A stretch of 17,449 nucleotides of DNA, from the NCBI GenBank assembly GCA_031258615.1, contig JAIRMP010000092.1, positions 1 to 17,449 of the forward strand, in the 5' to 3' direction. This DNA is from Spirochaetaceae bacterium. GTDB taxonomy: Bacteria; Spirochaetota; Spirochaetia; Treponematales; Breznakiellaceae. The translations under genes were made by a program, and so were the position numbers. The notes under the pieces are model-generated. The model saw nothing but the letters and a program-made list of their open reading frames with translations, ran no database searches and was not told where the DNA came from. Positions 6,963 to 14,488 of this stretch are shown one piece after another (position 1 is the stretch's first letter; each line of letters begins with the position of its first letter).

Positions 6963-8126
6963 ATGATACGGATGTTGACAGCCTGCACCGAAGAGCTTGA
7001 TGAGACCGGTGAAGCGGTAAGCGAAATACTGGAACAGCTTGATTTGGAAAACAACTTACTTAACAATTCGGTGGGGTTAATATTCTGCGATCCGGAATTT
7101 ATAACTTCCGGCGTAGTGGAGGCGGTATCAAAAAAACTGCCTTTTGACACGGTAGGCGTAACTACACGTGCGGGTACCGCCAAGGGTATGATTAGCTCTG
7201 TCCTGTTCAGTATTTCCGTGCTTACCGCGGACGATGTAACGTTTTCGGCTGTGCGGAGCAGTGAAATCACGTCCGAAAATGTGGATGATGTAATTTCTTC
7301 CGCCTATAAGGGGGCGGCGAACAGGCTGCCTGAACCTCCCTGCCTTGTGCTGGCGTACCCGCCGATGATCCTGTCCATAGGGAGTTATCCGGTAGCAAAC
7401 GCGATATTCAACGCGGCGGGGCATACTCCCGTTTTCGGTACACTGCCGTGCAGTCCGTTTCACGACCACAGAAACAGTTTTACAATTTTTAACGGCGCCT
7501 CGTATGCCAGGTCCGCGGTTCTGGTTTTGCTGTCAGGCAACATACATCCTGATTTTTTAATGGTTTCTACGCCGGAACAGAACCTTCAAAAGCAGTACGG
7601 GATCATAACAAAGTCGGACGGCTGCATGATTTATGAGGTAAACGGAATGAGTTTTACCGATTACCTGGCAAACAATGGCGTTGCAAAATCAAGCGCGGTT
7701 TACGATCTGTTATACATGATTCCCTTTATAGTGAATTTTAATGACGGAAGCCCTCCCGTTGCCCGCGGACTGTACAGCATTCAAAATGACGGCTCCGCGG
7801 TATTCGGCAGCGAAATGCCGGAAGGCAATACAATTTCACCGGGCAGTCTCAATTACGATGGTATCATGAAAACGGCGGAAAATTTGATGCGGGAAATATC
7901 ACTCAAAAAAAATGTAAATGGAATTATAATGTATTCATGCCTTGCACGCTACCTGCTTTTGGGACTGGAAAATGACAAAGAACTAAAAAAAATTATAGAA
8001 TGGGTTGACGGCATAACGCCGTATCAGGTCTGTTATTCAGGCGGCGAAATATGTCCGGTAAAAAATAATGCCGGTGAATTTATTAATCGTACGCATAACT
8101 ATACGTTTATTGCCTGCGTGTTTTAA
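6963..8126 (+). CDS. FIST-domain cytoplasmic sensor protein
   Basis: 387 residues, with no signal peptide or membrane segment. The start fits FIST proteins (TACTEELDETGEAVSEILEQL), and the middle contains the N-domain features GLIFCDPEF and TVGVTTRAGTAKGMISSVLFSISVLTA. The C-domain is marked by GIIMYSCLARYLLLG and by the closing PYQVCYSGGEICPVKN followed by NYTFIACVF. FIST_N plus FIST_C proteins are proposed small-ligand sensors that work with kinases and chemotaxis-like systems; the ligand is unknown, and amino acids have been suggested. AGGA at 6952-6955 sits seven bases before ATG. The kinase gene starts two bases after this stop, so the FIST protein is the likely input or partner of that kinase. 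Codons look more A+T rich than in the genes on either side. Confidence 0.85.
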   Translation: MIRMLTACTEELDETGEAVSEILEQLDLENNLLNNSVGLIFCDPEFITSGVVEAVSKKLPFDTVGVTTRAGTAKGMISSVLFSISVLTADDVTFSAVRSSEITSENVDDVISSAYKGAANRLPEPPCLVLAYPPMILSIGSYPVANAIFNAAGHTPVFGTLPCSPFHDHRNSFTIFNGASYARSAVLVLLSGNIHPDFLMVSTPEQNLQKQYGIITKSDGCMIYEVNGMSFTDYLANNGVAKSSAVYDLLYMIPFIVNFNDGSPPVARGLYSIQNDGSAVFGSEMPEGNTISPGSLNYDGIMKTAENLMREISLKKNVNGIIMYSCLARYLLLGLENDKELKKIIEWVDGITPYQVCYSGGEICPVKNNAGEFINRTHNYTFIACVF

Positions 8127-8128
8127 CG

Positions 8129-11071
8129 ATGAACCCTGAATATTACCCCATTAACAACGGCGCGATTTATAATGAATGGCAGCAAAACACGCAAACCGGT
8201 GTTTTGCCGGACGCGGTTGCGGACATTTCGCCCGAAGAAATGCCCGAAATAATTAAAAAATTACAAAAAGAAAACCGGCAGTTAAACCGGAAAGTAAACC
8301 TTCTGCAAAAGAAAATCGCTTCCGCCGATATAGCCACACAGACGGATAAACTGGTAGACGATATACGCTCGCTTGAACAAAAAAAATTAGAAAAGTACAT
8401 GAAGCTGCTTCTGCAATACAGCCAGATTGCCATTCTTATGCTGGATGAACACGGACGCCTCGCCTACTGTACCAACGAATTCCTTCGTCTTGCCGGTATT
8501 GCCAACTTTGGACTGGTCAACGGGCGCACACTGGATGATGTATTTAGCCTTTCAGGAAACAGCAGACTCGGCGCCAATGCGGTTTTAAGGTTTGACAAAA
8601 TAAAAGAAACCCTGGAACCGGTAAGCGTAAACACAAAAATTCTGTTTCCGGCAAATCCGGCGGAACATCTCTATACCCTTGAAATGTCGCCGATAACCGA
8701 AAACGGAATATTTGACGGCGCGATCCTCACTTGCCATGACACAACGGAACTCCTCAACGCGGAGGCGGAAGAGCGGACGCGCTTAATGCTCGACTCAACA
8801 CCGCTTGCGTGTCTGCTTTGGACGGCCAAGGGCCATCTTATCGGCTGGAATAAAACAACAACCGAACTACTAGGTTTAACCGGCGCGGAAATAAACGCTG
8901 AAAGTTTTTTTAGCCGCTGTGTGGAACTACAGGACGACGGTGTAGAGAGCTCTGTTAAATGGAAACGGCTGATAAAAGACGCGCTTGAAACCGGTTCCGT
9001 TCAAACGGAATGGAACTGCCTTACAAACAACTATGAACTGGTGCCGCTGGACGCAACTTTTGTCAGAATGCCATGGAAGGACAGTTTTCGCGTCGCCGTC
9101 TACGCGGTGGATCTTCGGGAATTGCGTGAACGCGAGATGGCTGTCCGCAAGGCAAACGAAGAAAAACGTATGATGGAACTTGATGCCAAAACCGCGGAGG
9201 CCGCTTCCAAGGCAAAAAGTGATTTTCTGGCAACGATGAGCCATGAGCTGCGTACGCCGATGAATGTGATTATCGGCATGAGTGAACTGATACCCACAGA
9301 TAATTTAAACGATAAACAAAAAAGCTTTTTCCACGAAATACAAAATATGTCAAAGACCCTGCTAAATCTGATAAACGATATTTTGGATTTTTCAAAAATC
9401 GAAGCGGGTAAACTGGATATCATCCTTGTAAATTACAATATACGGACGGTGCTTGATACGGTAACATCAATGTTCAGATTTATCGCCGAAAAAAAACATC
9501 TTGCGTTCAGTTCATATATAGCGGACGATATTCCCAATGTCCTTTGCGGCGACGAGATGCGGGTACGTCAAATTCTTACAAACATTATCAGCAACGCGGT
9601 TAAATATACCAACTCCGGCTCTGTCGGCGTTACTATAAGCAAAACAACGAGAGACGGCAAGGCATATATTGAGATTCGCGTAACAGATACCGGTATAGGC
9701 ATCAAGGAAGACGATAAATCAAAACTTTTTGACTCGTTTCAGCAGCTTGACGCGCGGAAAAACCGCGGCATTGTAGGAACAGGTCTGGGCCTTGCGATCT
9801 GTAAAAAATTGGTAGACATTATGGAAGGGACTATTGATGTCGAAAGTGAATACGGCAAGGGGTCCGTCTTTATAATTCTGCTCCCGCTTGTAGAAGGTGA
9901 CGCCGCTCGGCTGCAACTGGACATACTGAACAGCCTACAGAACGCCTGCAATTTTGTAATGGTAAAAAAAGACGCATCCGTCAAAATACTTGTTGTCGAC
10001 GATATGGTTGAAAATCTCGCCGTGGCGGAGGGTTTTCTTGAACTGCACGGGGCGGATGTCGATACCGCGTTGAGCGGTGCGAACGCGCTGAATAAAGTTA
10101 AGGCAACAAAGTATGATCTGATATTCATGGATCAGATGATGCCTGAAATGGACGGACTGGATACGACCAGACACATAAGGGCGCTTGCCGAAAAAACAGG
10201 CGATCGCTGGTTTGCTGATGTACCTGTCATTGCCTTGAGTGCCAATGTGGAAAGCGGGGCGTTTCAAAAATTTATCGGAGCCGGCATGAACGACTCCATA
10301 AGCAAGCCTATAGACTCAAATATGCTGAACAGTAAACTGGCGGTCTGGCTTCCTCCGGAAAAAATAGAATTTATAGGCCACCCCAAGACGGTTTACGGCA
10401 AAGGCGAAGACAGAAACCGGAGTCACGATGACGATCCTGTTTTTAAGCAGCTTAGGGCACTGGACTGTATTGATCTGGAGGATGGGCTTCAGCATACAGG
10501 CAGCGCCTCCTCATACCTTAAAGTTATCCGTCAGTACTGTTTGGGTTTCAAAAAATCGACCCTCGATCTACAGGAAATCCTTGAAAAAAATGATGTAAAA
10601 ACATATCATATTAAAGTACACGCTTTAAAAGGGGTTTTTGCGGTACTGGGCGTTAAAAAGTTATCGAAATGGGCGGAGAACCTGGAGTTTGCCTCGGATG
10701 ACGATGGGGTAACCGCCTGCGCAGGCTTTTCCGCCGTCTGTCTTGAGGAAACAGCGCCCTTTATAAAGGAGTGTACGGAATTTTTTGACCTGCTTCCCGC
10801 GGAGTTGAAGACAGGGGGTACTGAAGAAGCGGCAGTTAAAAATGCCGGCAGTGACATAACATTTCTTATGCAAAAACTAAACGAATTGGAAAAAGCGCTT
10901 GAATCAGGATACGCTAACTCCATAAACGAGTTGATCGGCGGATTGTGTAAACTGTCATTTGATGAAAAAATAGACGATTTTATTCGTGAGTTGTCCCGCT
11001 TATCGGCGGATTTCGATTACGATATTGCATTAGAGAAAATTAAGGAGTTTTTAGATGGCCGAAAGAATTAA
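8129..11071 (+). CDS. Hybrid sensor histidine kinase with PAS, REC and HPt
   Basis: 980 residues with no membrane segment, so cytoplasmic. Order: coiled coil (about 35-90), first PAS region (about 88-205), second PAS region (about 212-325), short coiled coil, HisKA with SHELRTPMN (phospho-acceptor His372), HATPase with the N box (NIISNAVKYT), DTGIGI and GTGLGLAI, receiver with FMDQMMPEMDG (Asp668) and ISKPID, and a C-terminal HPt domain with VHALKG (His831). All three phosphorelay residues are present, so phosphate can pass His-Asp-His within one chain. The final acceptor is probably the single-domain regulator encoded next, whose start overlaps this gene by 17 bases. No clear ribosome site precedes ATG 8129, two bases after the FIST stop, so translation may depend on coupling. 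The FIST protein probably supplies the signal; the PAS ligands cannot be read from sequence. Confidence 0.93.
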   Translation: MNPEYYPINNGAIYNEWQQNTQTGVLPDAVADISPEEMPEIIKKLQKENRQLNRKVNLLQKKIASADIATQTDKLVDDIRSLEQKKLEKYMKLLLQYSQIAILMLDEHGRLAYCTNEFLRLAGIANFGLVNGRTLDDVFSLSGNSRLGANAVLRFDKIKETLEPVSVNTKILFPANPAEHLYTLEMSPITENGIFDGAILTCHDTTELLNAEAEERTRLMLDSTPLACLLWTAKGHLIGWNKTTTELLGLTGAEINAESFFSRCVELQDDGVESSVKWKRLIKDALETGSVQTEWNCLTNNYELVPLDATFVRMPWKDSFRVAVYAVDLRELREREMAVRKANEEKRMMELDAKTAEAASKAKSDFLATMSHELRTPMNVIIGMSELIPTDNLNDKQKSFFHEIQNMSKTLLNLINDILDFSKIEAGKLDIILVNYNIRTVLDTVTSMFRFIAEKKHLAFSSYIADDIPNVLCGDEMRVRQILTNIISNAVKYTNSGSVGVTISKTTRDGKAYIEIRVTDTGIGIKEDDKSKLFDSFQQLDARKNRGIVGTGLGLAICKKLVDIMEGTIDVESEYGKGSVFIILLPLVEGDAARLQLDILNSLQNACNFVMVKKDASVKILVVDDMVENLAVAEGFLELHGADVDTALSGANALNKVKATKYDLIFMDQMMPEMDGLDTTRHIRALAEKTGDRWFADVPVIALSANVESGAFQKFIGAGMNDSISKPIDSNMLNSKLAVWLPPEKIEFIGHPKTVYGKGEDRNRSHDDDPVFKQLRALDCIDLEDGLQHTGSASSYLKVIRQYCLGFKKSTLDLQEILEKNDVKTYHIKVHALKGVFAVLGVKKLSKWAENLEFASDDDGVTACAGFSAVCLEETAPFIKECTEFFDLLPAELKTGGTEEAAVKNAGSDITFLMQKLNELEKALESGYANSINELIGGLCKLSFDEKIDDFIRELSRLSADFDYDIALEKIKEFLDGRKN

Positions 11072-11465
11072 AAATATAAAACCAACCATACTTGTTATTG
11101 ATGATTCGCCTGAAATTCTTACACTTATCAATGAAATTCTGGGCGAAACATACGAGGTTCGTCTTGCAAAAACAGTGAAAGCGGCAAATACTATTCTTGG
11201 CGAAAAAAAACCTGATTTGATTTTACTGGACCTAAAACTGGAAGGCGATATTTCAGGTCTTGACTTTTTGAACTACCTGAAAAGCAAAGAACATTTAAGG
11301 GATATTCCTGTTTTGATGATCAGTTCCAATTCCCAGCTTATGAATGTTTCAAAAGCTACAAAGCTGGGCGCAAAAGGTTATATCGTTAAACCGATAAACG
11401 CGGTAAGCCTGCGCGATAAAATTTACACAATTTTGCTGGAAGCCAGGTACGGCAGACGGGGTTGA
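11055..11465 (+). CDS. Single-domain response regulator
   Basis: 136 residues, a lone receiver domain without an output domain. The acidic pocket (Asp16-Asp17), the phospho-acceptor Asp59 in LILLDLKL, Ser90 in MISSNS and Lys112 in YIVKPIN are all in place. AAGGAG at 11042-11047 lies seven bases before ATG and inside the kinase gene, a strong site. It should accept phosphate from the upstream kinase's HPt domain and act by binding another protein, as CheY or Spo0F do. A flagellar-motor or second-messenger target is possible but not shown here. No clear intrinsic terminator follows the stop. Confidence 0.92.
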   Translation: MAERIKNIKPTILVIDDSPEILTLINEILGETYEVRLAKTVKAANTILGEKKPDLILLDLKLEGDISGLDFLNYLKSKEHLRDIPVLMISSNSQLMNVSKATKLGAKGYIVKPINAVSLRDKIYTILLEARYGRRG

Positions 11466-11470
11466 ATAAT

Positions 11471-11567
11471 TTTTTGCCGGCCCTGTACTGCATGAATTTT
11501 TTTGTTGACTCTTCTTAAATGGATGGATTATAAGTAACGGTGAAAAAGAAGCATTTTCCGGCAAAAA
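11471..11567. repeat. Inverted repeat flanking a promoter
   Basis: tttttgccgg (11471-11480) and ccggcaaaaa (11558-11567) are exact reverse complements on either side of the promoter at 11505-11534. A third related site, the perfect palindrome ttgccggcaa, is at 11621-11630. They could be operator half-sites or chance; neither is shown. Confidence 0.5.
11505..11534 (+). promoter_or_regulatory. Predicted strong promoter
   Basis: TTGACT (11505-11510) and TATAAG (11529-11534) each match the consensus at five of six positions, with an 18-base spacer. Transcription would start near 11541, reading into a 43-codon ORF or a short RNA. A terminal gene in a rightward operon would not need such a site, so something downstream is probably expressed. 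Confidence 0.6.
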
Positions 11568-11581
11568 CAAGAGTGTTTGAT

Positions 11582-11713
11582 ATGAAACAGGCAGAATTAT
11601 CCGTACAAGAGGGCTTTACCTTGCCGGCAATATTGCAGGTTAAATTCAAAGGCGGGATTTTAGGTACAGAGGGAAGAATGCTCAAGAGACTTTATCCACT
11701 GTTCAGCGGCTGA
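11582..11713 (+). CDS. Candidate 43-residue small protein
   Basis: This short frame lies 41 bases downstream of the predicted start of transcription. It encodes a mildly basic peptide with the stretch FTLPAILQVKFKGGILG and a C-terminal RMLKRLYPLFSG. The ribosome site is weak (AAGAG 11569-11573, eight bases before ATG). I do not recognise a family. It could be a real small protein, the remnant of a longer gene, or an incidental frame in a small RNA. It ends seven bases before the convergent M23 gene's stop codon. Confidence 0.35.
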   Translation: MKQAELSVQEGFTLPAILQVKFKGGILGTEGRMLKRLYPLFSG

Positions 11714-11720
11714 CTGCGTA

Positions 11721-12707
11721 CTAGCGCATCAGCAGGATAGGGTTTACCGTCAGGCCGTTTTTGTACACCTGAAAGTGGAGGTGTGAACCCCTGCTTTGAC
11801 CGGTATTGCCCACATTACCTATTATATCGCTGGTCCTGACGTATGCGCCGGCCTCGGTGCGTATCACGCTCATGTGGCCGTAAAGCGTGCGGTAGTTTGA
11901 ATGGTGCGATATTACGACAAAATAACCAAAAACATCGTTGTACCCCGCCGATATTACCCTGCCCGCCATCGCCGCCTTTATAGGAACGCCCGTATTCGCG
12001 CTTAGGTCAATTCCGGAATGAAAGCTGCGAAGGCCGGTTATCGGGCTCTTCCGGTAGCCGTACCCTGACGTGATCCGCCCACGTACCGGCCATATAAACA
12101 GATCCCCGTTTATTTCCTGTAACCTTGTCGAATCGAGTTTTGCGTTGGGTATGAAAACTTCCGTGCCGGAGTTTACCCTTTCCGAAAACAGTTCGTTTGC
12201 CGTTACGATTGAGGCGGTATGTACATTGTATTTTTTTGCGATTTCGTCCAGCGTTTCGCCACGCGACACCTTGTGCATTATGCCGTCCTGATTCGGTATC
12301 AAAAGTTTTTTGCCAACCTGTATCGAACGTGTGTTTGAAATACCGTTTACTGAAATCAACGTATCCTGATTCAGGCCGAAAGTGGACGAGATGAAGCCTA
12401 TCATATCGCCGGACTGCACAGTGTACGATGAATAGATCAGCGTTTGTGGCATGGAAAATTCTTCAGGCTCCGGTATGCCTTCTACAAGGCTCGTCTCAAG
12501 TTCCGGGTTTGTGGAAATAATTTGTTCTATTTCTTTTTCAGAATAATCCATGCCGCCGCGACCGCCGGAACTGTCAAACTGTTCAATGTATACTTTGTCA
12601 TGAATCGCTGCCGCCAGATTCGCGGCGCTCGCCGGAAAATAATAAAATATACAACATACAACAAGCGCGCGTACCATGTTTTGCCATAACTTGAACTTTT
12701 CAAACAT
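11721..12707 (-). CDS. LysM-M23 metallopeptidase, secreted
   Basis: 328 residues. An N-terminal hydrophobic segment (about 12-28, ending ASA) should direct export to the periplasm. Two LysM modules follow: YTVQSGDMIGFISSTFGL to KKLLIP (about 95-137), and HKVSRGETLDEIAKKYNV to TEVFIP (about 144-190); these usually bind peptidoglycan. The C-terminal M23 (lysostaphin-type) domain keeps the zinc motifs HSGID (His230, Asp234) and HLH (His309, His311), plus YGHMS. The enzyme should cut peptide cross-links in the cell wall, so it is predicted active and not a degenerate EnvC-type activator. GGAG lies six bases before the ATG. The gene is last in the leftward operon, 24 bases after the MBL-fold gene. 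Confidence 0.92.
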   Translation of the reverse strand: MFEKFKLWQNMVRALVVCCIFYYFPASAANLAAAIHDKVYIEQFDSSGGRGGMDYSEKEIEQIISTNPELETSLVEGIPEPEEFSMPQTLIYSSYTVQSGDMIGFISSTFGLNQDTLISVNGISNTRSIQVGKKLLIPNQDGIMHKVSRGETLDEIAKKYNVHTASIVTANELFSERVNSGTEVFIPNAKLDSTRLQEINGDLFIWPVRGRITSGYGYRKSPITGLRSFHSGIDLSANTGVPIKAAMAGRVISAGYNDVFGYFVVISHHSNYRTLYGHMSVIRTEAGAYVRTSDIIGNVGNTGQSRGSHLHFQVYKNGLTVNPILLMR

Positions 12708-12731
12708 TTTTTTACTCCGGTAATGAAAACA

Positions 12732-13637
12732 TTATGCCGTTAAAACCAGCCCTTCCTTTGCCGTAATTATTTTTAACCCGGAAGCATCCTCCCTGTACCG
12801 CGTTTCCAGATTGTGCAATGCTTCATCCGTTCTTGATGGTTCATGGTGGTAAACAACCAAATTCTTCACGCCTGAGATTTTCGCGGTTTCTATAGCGCTC
12901 TCATAGGATGTATGCCCCCAGTTTTGCTTGCCGTTTATGTATTCCGCTTCCGTGTAGGCGCAGTCGCAAACAAAAATATCGGCGTTTCCAAAAAAATCCG
13001 TAAGTTTTTTATTTTCTGTTTCCGCGTATTTACGGCCTTCGTAATCCGCTTCTGCGCTGTACATGGGATGTGATTTGTCGTCGAATATGTTCCAAAACGG
13101 CTCGTTGTCGGTCGCAATCACTATCGTCTTTCCCTGGTATTCGAAGCGGTAACCCAGTGTGATTACCGGGTGGTTAAGCAGCCTGCTTGTTACCGTTAAG
13201 CCCTCCCCCAGATCGATCGTTGTTTCAAGGATGTCGATGAATGTCAGCTTTGCCGCAAATTCACGAATGCGTACAGGCCAGAAAGGATAGTCCGTCAAAA
13301 GTTTCAGCGCACGGCGGACGTTGAAACCCTCCGGCATGACAGGCCCGTATATGCGTAATTTGGTCGTTGGCACAAAGAGCGGCGCAAACAACGGAAACCC
13401 TATGATATGGTCCAAATGAGTATGTGTAACAAAGATGTCCGCGTCTATCGGGCCATTTTTCAGGTCGTTTGCCAGCAGACTGCCGCCAAGCGCGCGTATG
13501 CCGGAGCCAAAATCGACGATTACAAGTTTATCGTCCGCCCGTAACTCCAGGCATGAAGTGTTACCGCCGAATTCCAGAGTTTCTTTGCCCGGGCTGGTGA
13601 TGGAACCGCGTGTTCCCCAAAAACATAAAGACAGCAT
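12732..13637 (-). CDS. MBL-fold metallo-hydrolase
   Basis: 301 residues, no signal peptide, probably cytoplasmic. The metallo-beta-lactamase-fold signature HTHLDH gives His72, His74, Asp76 and His77. Further metal ligands are probably in LLNHP, in the FVCDCAYTEAEY stretch and in YHHEPSR near the C-terminus. The opening CFWGTRGSITSPG followed by FGGNTSCLEL is typical of a group of bacterial MBL proteins often annotated as phosphodiesterase- or RNase Z-like; the substrate cannot be told from sequence. The ATG shares its first base with the upstream HDOD stop codon (TGATG), so the two are translationally coupled. An HDOD regulator beside a possible nucleotide phosphodiesterase hints at a signalling role. 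Confidence 0.85.
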   Translation of the reverse strand: MLSLCFWGTRGSITSPGKETLEFGGNTSCLELRADDKLVIVDFGSGIRALGGSLLANDLKNGPIDADIFVTHTHLDHIIGFPLFAPLFVPTTKLRIYGPVMPEGFNVRRALKLLTDYPFWPVRIREFAAKLTFIDILETTIDLGEGLTVTSRLLNHPVITLGYRFEYQGKTIVIATDNEPFWNIFDDKSHPMYSAEADYEGRKYAETENKKLTDFFGNADIFVCDCAYTEAEYINGKQNWGHTSYESAIETAKISGVKNLVVYHHEPSRTDEALHNLETRYREDASGLKIITAKEGLVLTA

Positions 13638-14488
13638 CAGGCATCCTCCAGGCCGGTAAAGACCGCCAGCTTTTTGAATTCAGCCCTAAAAGACTCTTCC
13701 ATCCCTTCAAAGATGCTTTCGTCCAGGTTGAGCCGCCTGAAAAGTTCTTTGGCGGCGGACAGCTGTGAACTGAACCCCGCGTTGTTTTTCGCCGCCGCCC
13801 ACCTGTCCGAAACGGAGACCGCCAGCGCGGTATGGCAGACCACATCGGAATGTTCCCCCGTGTAATGCTGACAGTCCCCGTGAAACGCTATCACGTCGTG
13901 AATAACGGACGGAAACCCCCAAAGTTTTGCGGTAAGCCTCCCGGCATCCACCGGCCCAATACCGCCTCGTGCGCCGTTAAACACTGCCCCGCTACCTTCC
14001 GAAAGGACAAAGCTGCCTATGTCGCGCAGCAGGCCGGCGCAGTAGTATTTTTGCGCGTCGGCCTCGCCCGCGCCGCGCCGTTTTGCCAGCAGCAGGGAAA
14101 CAATGCCGGCGGCAAGTGAACGCCGGAGAAAATCCGGCTGGGTTCTCATGATTTTTTTACCGACATCCTGTTGCAATATCGCGCGTTCCGCCGCTTTTAG
14201 TATGTTGTTTTTTACCGTATTTATGTTTAATTTGATCATTATGTACGGAATTCCGAAAAAGTCCTGCCGTGTTTCCGGGAAAAATTCGTGGTACAGGGCG
14301 TACGTTATGCCTGTCAGTACCGGATCGGAGTTGATTATCGTAAAAAGATCGTACGGGTTTACTGAGGAGGTTCTACAAACTTCCTGAAATCTTAACGCCG
14401 CCGGCGCTATGGCGGGGTAATACCTAAAGAAAAATCCGTCCCCGGTATTTTCCGTTTTTGAAACGGCAACGTTAGCGTTTACTGTCAT
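13637..14488 (-). CDS. HDOD-domain protein
   Basis: 283 residues, soluble. It matches the HDOD family (HD-related output domain): an N-terminal helical part with EVCRTSSVNPYDLFTIINSD, then IMIKLNINTVKNNILKAA, AGLLRDIGSFVL and AGRLTAKLWGFPSVIHDVIAFH. HDOD proteins are regulatory; they resemble HD phosphohydrolases but usually lack catalysis. In the GLLHDIG motif the His is Arg here (GLLRDIG), consistent with loss of metal binding, although the later IAFHGD keeps a His. The ATG overlaps the upstream LamG-Fn3 stop by four bases (ATGA), and the downstream MBL-fold gene overlaps by one. The family call is based on motif recall. Confidence 0.75.
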   Translation of the reverse strand: MTVNANVAVSKTENTGDGFFFRYYPAIAPAALRFQEVCRTSSVNPYDLFTIINSDPVLTGITYALYHEFFPETRQDFFGIPYIMIKLNINTVKNNILKAAERAILQQDVGKKIMRTQPDFLRRSLAAGIVSLLLAKRRGAGEADAQKYYCAGLLRDIGSFVLSEGSGAVFNGARGGIGPVDAGRLTAKLWGFPSVIHDVIAFHGDCQHYTGEHSDVVCHTALAVSVSDRWAAAKNNAGFSSQLSAAKELFRRLNLDESIFEGMEESFRAEFKKLAVFTGLEDA

